Shown: in pieces, positions 7,497 to 17,243 of the stretch
Layout of the letters: each line of letters starts with the position of its first letter
How positions within the stretch are numbered: the stretch's first letter is position 1
NCBI GenBank assembly: GCA_002747175.1
Contig: PDTK01000032.1
Span: forward strand, 17,232-81,231
Direction: 5' to 3'
Source: Deltaproteobacteria bacterium
GTDB lineage: Bacteria; Desulfobacterota; Desulfobacteria; Desulfobacterales; Desulfosarcinaceae
Length of the DNA stretch: 64,000 bases
Made by a program: the position numbers and the translations under genes
The notes under the pieces: generated by a model
What the model was told of the DNA's origin: nothing
The model's database searches: none
Seen by the model: only the letters and a program-made list of their open reading frames with translations

Positions 7497-8588
7497 TCAG
7501 CACGAACCGATCACCGTTTCAACCACATCCAAGGCCTCTTTCATCAAACCCATATCCGCCTGGGCACCCATATGCCCCAGTCGAAAGACCTTTTCGGCCA
7601 ATGGGCCGTAACTGCCTGCCACCACCAATCCCTCCTCGCGCAGACGCCGGTCCCAGGATGACCAGTTGAAGCCTTCCGGAATCTTAGCTGCCGTTACCGT
7701 GGGCGACATCACGGCCTCCGAGGCCGGAAACAGGTCGATACCCAGTTCGATCAACCGGTTGCGGCAATACCGGGCCACTTCATCGTGCCGAAGAAAACAG
7801 TTTTCAAGGCCTTCGTCCAGCAGCCGCCCGGCGGCCGTGTGCAGGGCCGCGATGCCCTGCCAGTTGGGGGTATAAGGAAAATAACGCTTTTCCACTGCGT
7901 GCTGAAACGGCTTGAGTGCATCGTATCCCACATATCCCACGGCATCGACAATTTCCCACGCCTTGGGACTCACCGATAAAAAGGACATATCCGGTGGTGC
8001 CGACAAGCATTTTTGCGAACCGCCCAGACACAGGTCGATATACCAGTCGTCGGCCAGCACCGGAGCGCCACCGACAGCGGCCACCGTATCCACATAGAAC
8101 AACGGAACCCGGTAGGCATTTTTCAGGCGCCCCAGTTCCTCCAGTGGGTTCAGGGTACCCGAAGGTGTTTCGCAATGAACGGCCGTAATCATACGCGGCC
8201 GGTATTCGGCGATGGCCGCTTCGATACGGCCCATGTCGTTGATGGTCTCATCATAGCTAAAGCCTACGGTTTTCACATCCGCACCCATTGACTGGGCCAT
8301 TTCACCAATACCATAGCCAAACACCCCGGTGGCCACGGCAAGAACCCGATCCCCGGGCACCAGACAGCTTTTCAGGGCACTCCACAGCGAGAGCATGCCC
8401 TCTCCGGACATGATCACGATATCGTCACGGGTGTTGAAAATCGATTTGAACTGTCGCTGGGTACGGGAATAAAGTTCTATGAAATCTGGTTCAAGATCGC
8501 CGGATCCATAAGGCTCAAGGTACGCCCGACGGATCGCCTCGGGAACTTTAACCGGACCCGGAACCATGGGAATGGGATAGGCCTGCAT
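7497..8588 (-). CDS. Class V PLP aminotransferase (alanine-glyoxylate type)
   Basis: 363-residue fold-type I aminotransferase of the serine/alanine-glyoxylate family. Visible marks are the VPGPVKVP N terminus, MSGEGMLSLWSAL in the cofactor phosphate region, HCETPSGTLNPLEEL, VDTVAAVGGAPV (the Asp that contacts the pyridine nitrogen) and the Schiff-base lysine in LGGSQKCLSAPP. Likely reactions are alanine or serine with glyoxylate; the related phosphonate aminotransferases are a less likely alternative, since no phosphonate genes are nearby. GGAGG lies 9 bases before the ATG. A 12-base match to repeat A (GTAAGCGTTCAC) lies just beyond its stop. Confidence 0.87.
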   Translation of the reverse strand: MQAYPIPMVPGPVKVPEAIRRAYLEPYGSGDLEPDFIELYSRTQRQFKSIFNTRDDIVIMSGEGMLSLWSALKSCLVPGDRVLAVATGVFGYGIGEMAQSMGADVKTVGFSYDETINDMGRIEAAIAEYRPRMITAVHCETPSGTLNPLEELGRLKNAYRVPLFYVDTVAAVGGAPVLADDWYIDLCLGGSQKCLSAPPDMSFLSVSPKAWEIVDAVGYVGYDALKPFQHAVEKRYFPYTPNWQGIAALHTAAGRLLDEGLENCFLRHDEVARYCRNRLIELGIDLFPASEAVMSPTVTAAKIPEGFNWSSWDRRLREEGLVVAGSYGPLAEKVFRLGHMGAQADMGLMKEALDVVETVIGSC

Positions 8589-8616
8589 GATTTGAAACCT
8601 CCATTAAAACACACTT

Positions 8617-9300
8617 CTATAGATGGATACCACGAATCTGCTCCAGGAGGGGTTGAACCCGCTCCCGGTGTTCCGGCGGTATCATCAGTACAAACACGGG
8701 CTGGTTGGCCACCATGTCGGCCGGTTGGCTGTTTATCTGCCCGGCCGCGTAGCGCCGACGGTTCTCATCGACGGACAGAAACTGCATCACATCGCTTAAA
8801 TTTCCCGTATACCCCTGGGCATCGATGTGTTCGATATGCTGCATGAATACGTCGTTAACCGTCAGAATAAACGAATCCATATCCGCGAATCCGGTCTGGC
8901 CGCAATTTCTCGCAGACACCATGCAGCGGCAGGCAAAGGGCCGCACAGGATACAGACGGCACAAATCGTCTGTCAGAACGGGACAGGGTCCGGCTTCAGG
9001 ATTGAGACTCTCCCCGGGTGGCTCGCCGTCACGGGCACAGATATCGGCCATCCGGTTGATGGATACCTGGGGGATGAATCGGTCCGGGTGGGCAAGCCCT
9101 TCAATGGACGACAAGGGCAGCAATCCATCGGATTGTCCCATATGGCGGATGATTCGGAATCCTTCCAGCGTGGTCATGGTCACATTGGCCGTACAACAGT
9201 GCGCACAGTATTTCTCACATGCCAAATCGAAGGCCCCGACAAAATCGTCGTATATCTCCACCATGCGATCCAAAATCGTCAATTTGAGATCGACATCCAT
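8617..9300 (-). CDS. YkgJ-family cysteine-cluster protein
   Basis: 227 residues matching the YkgJ/CxxCxxCC family (PF03692), thought to bind zinc or iron. The N-terminal cluster is CEKYCAHCC (about 29-37), and the second half contributes GPCPVL, LCRLYPVRPFACR and a further Cys in SARNC. Function is not established for the family; a role in metal or Fe-S handling is often suggested. It lies between the aminotransferase and the cyclic-nucleotide-binding protein on the same strand, with short gaps of about 20-30 bases, so the genes may be co-transcribed. AGGAAAG precedes the ATG. Confidence 0.85.
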   Translation of the reverse strand: MDVDLKLTILDRMVEIYDDFVGAFDLACEKYCAHCCTANVTMTTLEGFRIIRHMGQSDGLLPLSSIEGLAHPDRFIPQVSINRMADICARDGEPPGESLNPEAGPCPVLTDDLCRLYPVRPFACRCMVSARNCGQTGFADMDSFILTVNDVFMQHIEHIDAQGYTGNLSDVMQFLSVDENRRRYAAGQINSQPADMVANQPVFVLMIPPEHRERVQPLLEQIRGIHL

Positions 9301-9320
9301 ATCACTGCTTTCCTATAGGG

Positions 9321-9809
9321 TTACCAGATTTTTATGCTGCGTCCTTTAAGGGACAACAACTCTTCGGTGGTGACACGCAGCCGCTCGGCGAGGATGCCGG
9401 AAAATACACGATAAATGACGTAACCAAAGGCCAGTTTGTCTGCACCGGTGAGTTGCTCGATGTAATAAATATCCGTGGCCAGGCAAACGGTCTGATCGAC
9501 GGCAAGCGCCGATGCACTGCGGGGGGCGCATTCGATGGCGCCCATCTCGCCGAATACATCCCCCCGCCGCTGGAGCAGCGCCACTGGCTTGCTATCCTTG
9601 ACGAGGCGGACCTTACCGTATACCAGGAAATAAAGCCAGGTATCGGCGCTGCCCTGATCGAAAATGGTTTCTCCGGGGTCGTATTTGCGAATTTTGCTCA
9701 TGGACATCAGGTGATGGAGTTCATCCTCCTGAAACAGCTCGAAAATCTCGAATTTCTTGATATCCTTCAGAACCCGCTGATTGCCTTTCAGAAAATCGGT
9801 TTCCTGCAT
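9321..9809 (-). CDS. Cyclic nucleotide-binding domain protein
   Basis: 162 residues consisting essentially of one Crp-type sensor domain (about 20-135). The tracked start at 9836 is replaced by the ATG at 9809 (MQETDFLK) because GGAGG lies 6 bases before it. Visible marks are FDQGSADTWLYFLVYGKVRL and GDVFGEMGAIECAPRSASALA, which matches the phosphate-binding cassette (GE..A..PRSA..). There is no DNA-binding helix-turn-helix, so it is not a Crp-type transcription factor; it more likely senses cAMP, c-di-GMP or no ligand and acts by protein contact. It is 81 bases from the AI-2E family gene. Confidence 0.85.
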   Translation of the reverse strand: MQETDFLKGNQRVLKDIKKFEIFELFQEDELHHLMSMSKIRKYDPGETIFDQGSADTWLYFLVYGKVRLVKDSKPVALLQRRGDVFGEMGAIECAPRSASALAVDQTVCLATDIYYIEQLTGADKLAFGYVIYRVFSGILAERLRVTTEELLSLKGRSIKIW

Positions 9810-9889
9810 ACTGATCCTCCATGGCCTGACAGCCATTTCTTTTCAATTCTTAATCCAAGCACGGATAAGCGCAACCTCTTTTTCAACGG

Positions 9890-10960
9890 TCAGCCATCTT
9901 CGGGTAAATGATCGAGTCGGGCGAACCAGGCTTTAATCACGGCATTGGCCAAGGTTGCCAGAGGGATGGCGAAAAACAACCCCCACAGCCCCCACAAACC
10001 GCCAAATAGCAATACGGCAATGACGATAGCCACCGGGTGAAGGTTGACAACTCCGGAGAGCAGCAACGGTGCCAGAAGATTGCCATCCAATATCTGAATG
10101 ACCAGGTAGGCGATCATGGCTGATGCAAACTCGCTGCTCCACCCCCACTGGATGAAGGCCACCAGCGCCATGACAAACCCCATGACCGTTACGCCAATAT
10201 AGGGAATGATCACGGACAACCCCACAAACAGGGAGATCAACAGTAAAAATTGCAATCCCAGGGCCCTGAAAATCAAATAGCTGATCCCCCAGACAATCAA
10301 AAATTCCCACCCCTTACCACGGATGTAATTGGTGACCTGAACGTTGGCCTCCTGCCATACGGATTCGGTCAAATCCATATTGCCCGGCAGGAATCGTCGC
10401 CCCCATTCCAGAATCATCGATTTGTCCTTGAGCAGAAAAAAAACCATGAAAGGTACCAGTACCAGGTAGACCACCAGATGAATGAGCCCCACGACCGAAG
10501 CGAGGGATAGGGACAGGACGCGGCGAACCAGGCTGGAAATGCCGGCATTGAGGAATTCGATAACCTGCTGGACCTGGCTGGCGGATATAAGATCCGGGTA
10601 ACTGGAGGGCAGCTGCTGCAACCTGTGCTGGATGGTGGCCAGCATGCCGGGGAGCTGTTGAGCGAACTGGCTGACCTGCTTGATGGTCAGCGGCAGCAGC
10701 CACAAAATGATGATGACCATACCGGCCATAAACACCGTGAAGACAATCGATACGGCGGCCAGCCGGGGCCATCGGAACCGCTGCAGCTGGCTCACGATAC
10801 CATCGAGCAGGTAGGCGATGATGATACTGATCAGTACGGGCGCCAGCAGGCTGCCCAAAAAATAGATCAGCCCGGCACCGGCCAGCAGCATGATCGTCAG
10901 AATCACCCGTTGGGGGTCTGAGAAATGTCGCTCTTTCCAGGCTCTGAAGAGTTCAAACAT
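9890..10960 (-). CDS. AI-2E family transporter (PerM/TqsA-like permease)
   Basis: 356-residue inner-membrane protein of the AI-2E/UPF0118 family (PF01594). It has the family pattern of paired N-terminal helices, a long amphipathic stretch, then helices around VVGLIHLVVYLVLVPFMVFF with the conserved LKD that follows, and a C-terminal set including IPYIGV and HPVAIVIAVLLFGGLWGL with the FAIPLA ending. Despite the family name, members move various substrates, including ions; none can be assigned here. The ribosome site is weak (AGGATTGTCAGCCC before the ATG). Confidence 0.88.
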   Translation of the reverse strand: MFELFRAWKERHFSDPQRVILTIMLLAGAGLIYFLGSLLAPVLISIIIAYLLDGIVSQLQRFRWPRLAAVSIVFTVFMAGMVIIILWLLPLTIKQVSQFAQQLPGMLATIQHRLQQLPSSYPDLISASQVQQVIEFLNAGISSLVRRVLSLSLASVVGLIHLVVYLVLVPFMVFFLLKDKSMILEWGRRFLPGNMDLTESVWQEANVQVTNYIRGKGWEFLIVWGISYLIFRALGLQFLLLISLFVGLSVIIPYIGVTVMGFVMALVAFIQWGWSSEFASAMIAYLVIQILDGNLLAPLLLSGVVNLHPVAIVIAVLLFGGLWGLWGLFFAIPLATLANAVIKAWFARLDHLPEDG

Positions 10961-11118
10961 GGGCTGACAATCCTGAAAGGATCAGAAGCGATATCCGCGT
11001 CAAAGGTGTCCCCGCAAACCAATCTCGGCAGCCATGCAATCAGGCCCCACGCTTTCCGGTGACGTACCATCGAGCCTCCCGCCGGCCTGCCGCAGGACCG
11101 GAACCTGCACTGCAGGTA

Positions 11119-12096
11119 TCAATCAGCCGCATCCGGCGGCAAGTCACCAGCATCTTCATTTACCGGTTTCTTGGCTTCCACAAAATGGGCGGCGGCCAGG
11201 GCGGCGGTGCAGCCGTCTGCGGCCGACAGCACGATCTGGCGGGCGAATTTTTGACGCAGATCACCGATTACGTATATGCCCGGCGTATTGGTTTCACACT
11301 TTTCATCGGTGATCACCATACCATCGGCATTCATCGGTGTCCCGGCGGGAACCAGTTGGTTGTTGGGGTTGAAGCCGATAAAGATGAACACACCATCAAC
11401 AGCCATTTCCCGGGTCGCTTGCGTTACGGTATCTTGCAGGCTGACCCGCTCCACCCCATCGTCCCCGGCTTTGATTTCAGAAACCACCGTGTTCCAAAGG
11501 ACCTCTATTTTGCCGTCGTCAAAAATTCGTTTCTGAAGAATCTTACTGGCCCGCAGCTCATCCCTGCGGTGGGCGATATAAACTTTCTTGCACAACTTGG
11601 CGAGGTATAGGGACTCCTCGGCGGCACTGTCCCCACCACCGACGACAATCACCGTTTTTTCCCGGAAAAAGAACCCGTCGCAGGTGGCACAATAGGAAAC
11701 ACCCTTTCCGTAGTATTCCGCTTCACCCGGAATGGATAGCTTCTTGGGACTTCCGCCTGTGGCCAGGATCACCGCGTGGGCCTTCAACGAATCCCCGTTG
11801 GCCAGCTTGATCGTGTGATGGGTCGGGCCGGGATCCAGTTCTGTCACCTCTTGGGAAATCATCTCCAGATCGTAGGACTGGGCGTGCTGGGTGAGCTTCA
11901 TCGACAATTCAGCCCCGCTGATATGGGTAAACCCCGGATAGTTTTCCACCTCATCGCTCATGGGCACCTGACCGCCGGCAACGCCTTTTTCCACCAGCGC
12001 GGTTTTCATTACCGCACGCATGGCATATATCGCGGCCGACAGACCGCCAGGTCCGCCGCCAATGATAACCAGATCATAAAAATTGGACGTCCCCAT
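11119..12096 (-). CDS. trxB: Thioredoxin reductase
   Basis: NADPH-dependent FAD enzyme that reduces thioredoxin; cytosolic. The start at 12096 (MGTSNFYDLVIIGGG) is chosen over the tracked 12192 because GGGAGG sits 6 bases before it; this gives the usual family length of 325 residues. Visible parts are the FAD-binding GGGPGGLSAA, the redox-active CATC (C136/C139), the NAD(P)-binding VGGGDSAAEES with HRRDELRA, and the C-terminal FAD segment VIGDLRQK. The ATG is 2 bases after the stop of the S1-domain gene, whose 3' end supplies the ribosome site, so the two are translated from one message. Confidence 0.93.
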   Translation of the reverse strand: MGTSNFYDLVIIGGGPGGLSAAIYAMRAVMKTALVEKGVAGGQVPMSDEVENYPGFTHISGAELSMKLTQHAQSYDLEMISQEVTELDPGPTHHTIKLANGDSLKAHAVILATGGSPKKLSIPGEAEYYGKGVSYCATCDGFFFREKTVIVVGGGDSAAEESLYLAKLCKKVYIAHRRDELRASKILQKRIFDDGKIEVLWNTVVSEIKAGDDGVERVSLQDTVTQATREMAVDGVFIFIGFNPNNQLVPAGTPMNADGMVITDEKCETNTPGIYVIGDLRQKFARQIVLSAADGCTAALAAAHFVEAKKPVNEDAGDLPPDAAD

Positions 12097-12098
12097 GC

Positions 12099-13556
12099 TC
12101 AACCTCCCTTTTTTTGCTGCGCGAACGCCTTTTTCAACTGATCTCCCAAAGATCCCAACGCCTGGGACGATCCACCGGCAAATTCCTGCCACCCACTGCT
12201 GTCAACGGCATCGCCGGTCCCAAGGGAGATTTTACGCTCTGCCGCGTTGATACCATCAATGGTCACACCAATCGTTGCACCGGGCTTGAGGGCTTCGATT
12301 TGTGAGGCTTTCTCCGAAGCGGCCAATTTGGACTTGGGCAGCAGACCGGTAATGCCGGGAGCTATATTCACGAAAATCCCGAACCCTTCCTTTTTTTCCA
12401 CTGTTCCCTGAACCTTTGCACCGATCGCGTATTTGTCCTCGATGTCCGCCCAGGGGTCACCCTCGGCATCTTTGATGCTCAGGGATATTCGCTTGCGTTT
12501 CGAATCGAACTCCTTGACCATCACCATTACCGGATCTCCGGGGGAGACGATGTCTTCCGGGCGCATGATCCGCCTGGTATAGCTCATTTCACTGATGTGG
12601 ACCAAGCCCTCGATACCGGGAAAAAGCTCTACGAATGCACCGAAATTGGCGCAACGGGTTACCGTCCCTTTCATTTTGGTTCCTAAACGGATTCGCTGGG
12701 GTGCCTCGTCCCATGGATCGCCCATGGCCTGCTTGACGGAAAGGGATATTTTTTGAGTTCCGGGCTTGTCCCCCGTTTTGATACCCAAAACCTTGACCTG
12801 TAATTTGTCGCCGATGGCAACCACCTGTTCAGGGTTGTCCAGCCGGGTCCAGCTCAGTTCGCTGATGTGTACCAGACCCTCGACACCGGGAGCCAGCGCC
12901 ACGAAAGCACCGAAAGGCATGATGCGGACCACCGTTCCCGGATACACCGCATCCGCTTGCATTTGTTCCATAAATGCCTTGCGCTCGGTTTCCGCTTCCT
13001 CTTGAAGAATGTCGCGCCGCGAGATGACGATATTGCGGCCCTTTTCTTCAAACCGCTTGATCCGAAAAGGCAGGGTCTGACCTATATAAACGGCCGGGTC
13101 CTCAACGTAGTTCAGATCAATCTGGCTGATGGGACAAAACGCCCGATGCTTGATCACCTCCACATGGAATCCGCCTTTGATGCCAGCAACCACCTTGCCC
13201 TCCACCGGGATTTTTTGTTCCCAGGCGTCCCGGAGCATATTCAATCCGCCAATGCCGGAAATGGCCTTCGATAGGCGGATTTCACTTTCATCCGCGGCAA
13301 TGACATAAAGGTCCAGGGTATCACCTTCGGTCACGCTTACCTGGCCATCTTCATCCACCAGTTCGGACCGTTCCACCACACCATCCACTTTGGTTCCCGT
13401 ATCCACGAATATACTGGAACTGCCGATGGCGATGATTTTTCCCTGAATTTTGTCTCCCACCTGGATGTTCTCGTTCATACCGGCACTGTATGATTCAAAC
13501 AGGTCGGCAAAACTCTCTTCGGCCTCTGTGGCGTGCTCCTTCAAATCGTCGGTCAT
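12099..13556 (-). CDS. S1-domain RNA-binding protein (ribosomal protein S1-like)
   Basis: 485 residues with about five S1 OB-fold repeats (roughly 33-105, 115-185, 203-285, 293-370, 378-450). The third and fourth show the classic [20 protein letters not shown] and [20 protein letters not shown] forms. E. coli S1 has six repeats and 557 residues, so this is either a short S1 or a paralogue; many Desulfobacterota carry a longer S1 fused or linked elsewhere, so I leave the symbol blank. The likely role is mRNA binding at the 30S subunit. GGGAGAACATCC precedes the ATG. It is co-transcribed with trxB, and repeats B and A lie directly upstream. Confidence 0.85.
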   Translation of the reverse strand: MTDDLKEHATEAEESFADLFESYSAGMNENIQVGDKIQGKIIAIGSSSIFVDTGTKVDGVVERSELVDEDGQVSVTEGDTLDLYVIAADESEIRLSKAISGIGGLNMLRDAWEQKIPVEGKVVAGIKGGFHVEVIKHRAFCPISQIDLNYVEDPAVYIGQTLPFRIKRFEEKGRNIVISRRDILQEEAETERKAFMEQMQADAVYPGTVVRIMPFGAFVALAPGVEGLVHISELSWTRLDNPEQVVAIGDKLQVKVLGIKTGDKPGTQKISLSVKQAMGDPWDEAPQRIRLGTKMKGTVTRCANFGAFVELFPGIEGLVHISEMSYTRRIMRPEDIVSPGDPVMVMVKEFDSKRKRISLSIKDAEGDPWADIEDKYAIGAKVQGTVEKKEGFGIFVNIAPGITGLLPKSKLAASEKASQIEALKPGATIGVTIDGINAAERKISLGTGDAVDSSGWQEFAGGSSQALGSLGDQLKKAFAQQKKGG

Positions 13557-13581
13557 GGATGTTCTCCCGGTTCAATCGTTC

Positions 13582-13622
13582 CCATCCGGAAATGGCCAAT
13601 TTGCCTATTTCTAGACAGACAC
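13582..13622. repeat. Repeat B copy 2
   Basis: Contains ATCCGGAAATGGCCAATTTG and ends AGACAGACAC. It lies 26 bp before the S1-domain gene start, in the presumed leader. Confidence 0.7.
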
Positions 13623-13636
13623 TCAATAGAAATCAG

Positions 13637-13798
13637 GTAAGCGTTCACAGGGGTACCGCATTTGCTCTTTGTTACCGGACACTTGAAGTATGCCCCATAC
13701 GTCTGCGTACCCGAAGCCGCGCATCTACGTTCGCCCTGTAAACGTTTACCGGCTGTGCTTTACAGGTATTGACTGCTTCTACCCCGTGAACAGGCACG
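13637..13798. repeat. Repeat A copy 3
   Basis: About 160 bases, more diverged than copies 1 and 2 but co-linear with copy 1 from GTAAGCGTTCAC through ATACGTCTGCG and CTTTACAGGTATT to CCCCGTGAACAGGCAC. Both ends that allow the alternative pairings are kept. It occupies the centre of the 408-bp divergent gap between the S1-domain gene and the methyltransferase. Confidence 0.8.
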
Positions 13799-13934
13799 AA
13801 ATCAGTGGCAACTTCACCAGAAATTGCCCGCTTTTGCAAGCCTATTGTCAGCCCGCGTAGCGCAAGGAACATTTTATGTTCTTTATATCAAGAAAAAAAT
13901 AAAAATGATAAAATAAGTGGTTACAAACAGTCAT

Positions 13935-13954
13935 TTTTTTATGCAACCATGGGG
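13935..13954. repeat. Short recurring motif TTTTTTATGCAACCATGGGG
   Basis: The same ~20-base motif occurs at 22059-22078 (reverse) and 62208-62226, with weaker forms at 5590-5606 and 15953-15972. Here it includes the apparent early start of the methyltransferase ORF, which is a reason to prefer the later ATG. Confidence 0.5.
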
Positions 13955-13964
13955 GATCGACAAC

Positions 13965-14930
13965 ATGAACGAACATGAATTTTCCCCGCATTTCTACCGT
14001 CAGGCGGACATGCTTGCCAACCGTGTAAAGAAAAAATTCAAACATCTGCGCAAACGCTTTGCCAGGCAACACATCGAGGTTTTCCGATTATATGACTGGG
14101 ACATCCCCGAAATCCGGGCGGTGGTTGACTGGTATGGCGGACACCTGGTTATCGGGGAGTACATGCGGCGCCAATCTGTACCCGAATGGTTGCCCATGAT
14201 GGCGCGGGCAGTGGCTGAGGCACTGTCGGTTCCCCAGAGCAAGGTGCATCTCAAGGCTCGCCGAGCGGGACATCTCGATGGCAAGCGCTATGAACGCATC
14301 GATTACACGGATAAAAAAATCATTCTGCGTGAACGGGACCTTCGGTTTCTGGTGAATCCATACGATTATGTCGATACCGGCCTGTTTTCCGATCATCGCA
14401 ACACCCGCGAATTGATCAGAACCATGGCATCGGGCAAAACCTTCCTCAACCTGTATTGCTACACCGCCTCCTTTTCCTGTTACGCCGCCAAGGGCGGTGC
14501 CCGCAGCACCACGTCTGTAGACCGCTCGGAAAACACCCTTTTGTGGGCACGCGAGAACTTTTCCATCAACGGTATCGACATGGATACCAATCGCCTGGTT
14601 CATGCCCACACGTTCGATTTTCTAAAACGCGCCAGAGACAAAGGCCTGCATTTCGATCTGGCCGTCGTCGATCCCCCCTCCTATTCCACCACCAAAACGC
14701 GAGACCTGTTTTTTGACATCGTCCGGGATCACCCGCGGCTGTTGTCGGAGGTCATTTGTTTGATGAAACCCGGCGCCACCCTCTTTTTTTCAACCAACCA
14801 CCAGGGGTTCGAACCACATCTGGATGGATTGAATGTTTCGACCGCCATCGAAATCACCGACCGCACCATTCCCGAAGATTATGCGCACAAACGCAAAACC
14901 ATCCATCGCTGTTGGCGTATAACCGTCTGA
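13965..14930 (+). CDS. RlmK-like class I SAM-dependent methyltransferase
   Basis: Predicted 23S rRNA methyltransferase resembling the C-terminal RlmK half of E. coli RlmL/RlmKL, or RlmI. From 13965 (MNEHEFS; GGGGG upstream) it has 321 residues; the tracked 13917 start runs through a repeated intergenic motif. The N-terminal part (about 1-140) resembles the RlmI/RlmK RNA-binding extension, and NPYDYVDTGLFSDHRNTR marks the junction. The Rossmann core has motif I FLNLYCYTASFSCYAAKGGA, the acidic SVDRSENTL and motif IV VVDPPSYS. It is a stand-alone protein with no RlmL half adjacent. The target base cannot be fixed from sequence. Confidence 0.83.
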   Translation: MNEHEFSPHFYRQADMLANRVKKKFKHLRKRFARQHIEVFRLYDWDIPEIRAVVDWYGGHLVIGEYMRRQSVPEWLPMMARAVAEALSVPQSKVHLKARRAGHLDGKRYERIDYTDKKIILRERDLRFLVNPYDYVDTGLFSDHRNTRELIRTMASGKTFLNLYCYTASFSCYAAKGGARSTTSVDRSENTLLWARENFSINGIDMDTNRLVHAHTFDFLKRARDKGLHFDLAVVDPPSYSTTKTRDLFFDIVRDHPRLLSEVICLMKPGATLFFSTNHQGFEPHLDGLNVSTAIEITDRTIPEDYAHKRKTIHRCWRITV

Positions 14931-14973
14931 AACCAGAAAATTGGTATCATACACAAAACCGCAGACTGGACCC

Positions 14974-15035
14974 CAACCTTGCAAAAGCCGGAGCGTCAGA
15001 GCCAAGGCCCAAGAGCGAAGCGGTAGCACTTTTTC
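14974..15035. repeat. Repeat C copy 2 (partial)
   Basis: Starts CAACCTTGCAAAAGCCGGAG and continues CAGAGCCAAGG to GTAGCACTTTTTC, matching the left half of family C. The rest of the 373-bp gap (14931-15303), before the TetR gene, shows no gene or clear regulatory site. Confidence 0.65.
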
Positions 15036-15303
15036 ACCAGATACGATTTACCATTGACAAACAAAGGGGTCTGATCTAACACATCAATATACTGACTGAT
15101 CGTTCGTTCGGATTCTTCCCAGGACACCGCCTTTATACAATATTTTCAACTGAATTGAGCAGCAGTTAGCCGTTAGCTATTCGCAAAAGGATTCCGGTTC
15201 GTTAACGAAAAGCATGACGCCACCCGTCGGGCTTAACCCAGATTTCTTGTAATTATCTGAAACAAAAGAGCTAATCGCTTATTTTGGGTCTCAATAAACT
15301 TCA

Positions 15304-15951
15304 ATGGTTCGGAGAAAAGTGAAAAAACAACGAATTCCAACCCAGGTCAAAAATCAGGCATTGGTGGCTCAACGCCGCCGGCAGATCGTGGACGCATCCG
15401 TGAATTTATTCATCGAAAATGGATTTCACAAAACCACCACCCGTCAGATCGCCAGCGCCAGCGGCATCTCCATTGGATCGCTTTACGAGTATATCTCCAC
15501 CAAGGAAGATGTGCTCTACCTGGTATGTGACGCGATACATGCCGAAATCGAACAGGGTGTGGCAGAGGCCATACACCGGGTCCAAAACGGCAAGAATCCG
15601 CTGGCCGAAGTCATTCGGGAATATTTTATGGTATGCCGTCGCATGAGCGATCACATTTTGCTGATTTACCAGGAGACCCAATCCCTTCCCGCTAAATGGC
15701 AGCGTGTCGTCCTGGAGAATGAAATTCGTATTACCGGAATTTTCACCGGGGTCCTGGCCAAACTGACCAAAACCGGGGACCTTGCACGTATTGCTCCGAG
15801 GCGCTTGGAACTGGTAGCCCACAACATTGCTGTTCTGGGGCACATGTGGACGTTCAGACGCTGGTTCCTTGCCAACCATTACAGCATTGACGAATATGTC
15901 GATTTTCAAACCCGCAGCATCCTGGGAATGTGTAAAGAAAATGCAGTGTAA
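15304..15951 (+). CDS. TetR/AcrR-family transcriptional regulator
   Basis: 215 residues with an N-terminal TetR helix-turn-helix (about 24-70: RQIASASGISIGSLYEYIST, then KEDVL) and a helical ligand-binding domain. It lies 136 bp upstream of and co-directional with the acyl-CoA dehydrogenase and the downstream beta-oxidation genes. Members in such positions (FadR/PsrA/KstR type) commonly repress and respond to acyl-CoA, so control of this cluster is a reasonable inference. The start lacks a clear ribosome site; the basic leader VRRKVKKQRIP would touch DNA if translated. Confidence 0.85.
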   Translation: MVRRKVKKQRIPTQVKNQALVAQRRRQIVDASVNLFIENGFHKTTTRQIASASGISIGSLYEYISTKEDVLYLVCDAIHAEIEQGVAEAIHRVQNGKNPLAEVIREYFMVCRRMSDHILLIYQETQSLPAKWQRVVLENEIRITGIFTGVLAKLTKTGDLARIAPRRLELVAHNIAVLGHMWTFRRWFLANHYSIDEYVDFQTRSILGMCKENAV

Positions 15952-16005
15952 ACCCCATGGTAGCATACAAAATGCGAAAGTTATCGTTAATATTTGAAAT
16001 AATAA

Positions 16006-16038
16006 TTACAGTAAATTAAACCTCGGGCTATGCCCGAG
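16006..16038. repeat. Repeat F copy 1 (CTCGGGCTATGCCCGAG hairpin)
   Basis: A 7-bp GC stem (CTCGGGC/GCCCGAG) with a short loop, preceded by TTACAGTAAATTAAAC. An inverted copy with the same flank occurs at 53019-53053. It could act as a weak terminator after the TetR gene or a mobile hairpin. Confidence 0.55.
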
Positions 16039-16087
16039 CGGCCCGAAGGGAAATCAAAGGTTGTTTTATCAATTCAGGAGGGGCGGA

Positions 16088-17242
16088 ATGAATTTTGAAT
16101 TCAGCAAAACCCAGAAAGACATTCAAAAAGCGGTAAGGGATTTCGTGAAGGGCGAATTCGACAAGGAACTGGCTTACGAACTGGAAAAGAAACACGAATT
16201 TCCTCGCAAAATCTGGAAAAAAGCCTGTGAACTGGGTCTCATCGGCCTCCATTTCCCGGAAAAATATTCCGGTCAGGGTCTCGGGTCGCTGGAAGCGATC
16301 ATCGTGGTGGAAGAATTGTGCCGCGGCGATTCGACCATCGGTAGCGCCATTGCGCTCGCCCCGTTTGCGTCCGAAATCATCATGCATTACGGCTCCGACG
16401 AGCAGAAAGAGAAGTACCTGCCGGCCGTGGCCGAGGGAGAAATGCTCTCCGCCGGCGCCTTCACCGAACCGGATCACGGATCGGACATTACCGATATGAA
16501 TACCACGGCCGTCAAGGACGGTGACATGTGGGTGGTCAACGGTGGTAAAACGTTCATCACCAACGGCGGGCTGGCCGGATTTTACAACGTGTTGTGTCAG
16601 ACCGATCCCGACGCCGATCCCGGGTATCGCGGCCAGAGCCTGATTCTGGTGGAGGCCGACCGCCAAGGCGTGTTCACCGCCGACGTGGGCGACAAAATGG
16701 GCATCCGTATGATGGCCACCGCCGAAGTGACTTTCAAGGATGTCCGCGTGCCCCTGAAAAATCTCATCGGCGAAGCGGGCAAGGGATTTTATCACGTCCT
16801 GCACTTTTTCGACGAAAGCCGCATTCAGATTGCCGCCCAGGCCCTGGGAACAGCCCAGGGAGCCTACGACCGGGCGCTGGCTTACGTGAAACAGCGCGAA
16901 CAGTTCGGCCAAAAAATCGCCCAATTCCAGGTCACCCGGCACAAGCTGGCGGACATGGCCACCAAAATCGAGTTGGCGCGCCTGATTACCTACAAGGCCG
17001 CCTGGAACTTCGATCAGGGCCGCATTGATCCCAAACTGACATCCATGGCCAAGATGTACGCAGCCCGCACCGCAGTGGAAGTGGCTGACGAAGCGATCCA
17101 ACTGCTGGGCGGATACGGTTACATGACCGAATACGAAGTCGAGCGCTTTTACCGCGACGCCAAAATCACCGAGATCTATGAAGGAACCAAAGAGATCCAG
17201 AAAAACACCATCGCCGGCGCCCTGATCGGCAAATTGAAGTAA
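16088..17242 (+). CDS. Acyl-CoA dehydrogenase
   Basis: FAD enzyme that introduces the alpha-beta double bond into acyl-CoA and passes electrons to ETF; cytosolic. The start at 16088 is set by AGGAGG 6 bases upstream, giving the typical 384 residues. Visible marks are AFTEPDHGSDI and FITNGG (flavin and substrate contacts), FDESRIQIAAQALGTAQGAY, QLLGGYGYMTEYEVERFYRD and the catalytic base in TEIYEGTKEIQ. With IcmF, thiolase and 3-hydroxyacyl-CoA dehydrogenase downstream, butyryl-CoA is a likely substrate. Chain length cannot be fixed by eye. Confidence 0.92.
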   Translation: MNFEFSKTQKDIQKAVRDFVKGEFDKELAYELEKKHEFPRKIWKKACELGLIGLHFPEKYSGQGLGSLEAIIVVEELCRGDSTIGSAIALAPFASEIIMHYGSDEQKEKYLPAVAEGEMLSAGAFTEPDHGSDITDMNTTAVKDGDMWVVNGGKTFITNGGLAGFYNVLCQTDPDADPGYRGQSLILVEADRQGVFTADVGDKMGIRMMATAEVTFKDVRVPLKNLIGEAGKGFYHVLHFFDESRIQIAAQALGTAQGAYDRALAYVKQREQFGQKIAQFQVTRHKLADMATKIELARLITYKAAWNFDQGRIDPKLTSMAKMYAARTAVEVADEAIQLLGGYGYMTEYEVERFYRDAKITEIYEGTKEIQKNTIAGALIGKLK

Positions 17243-17243
17243 A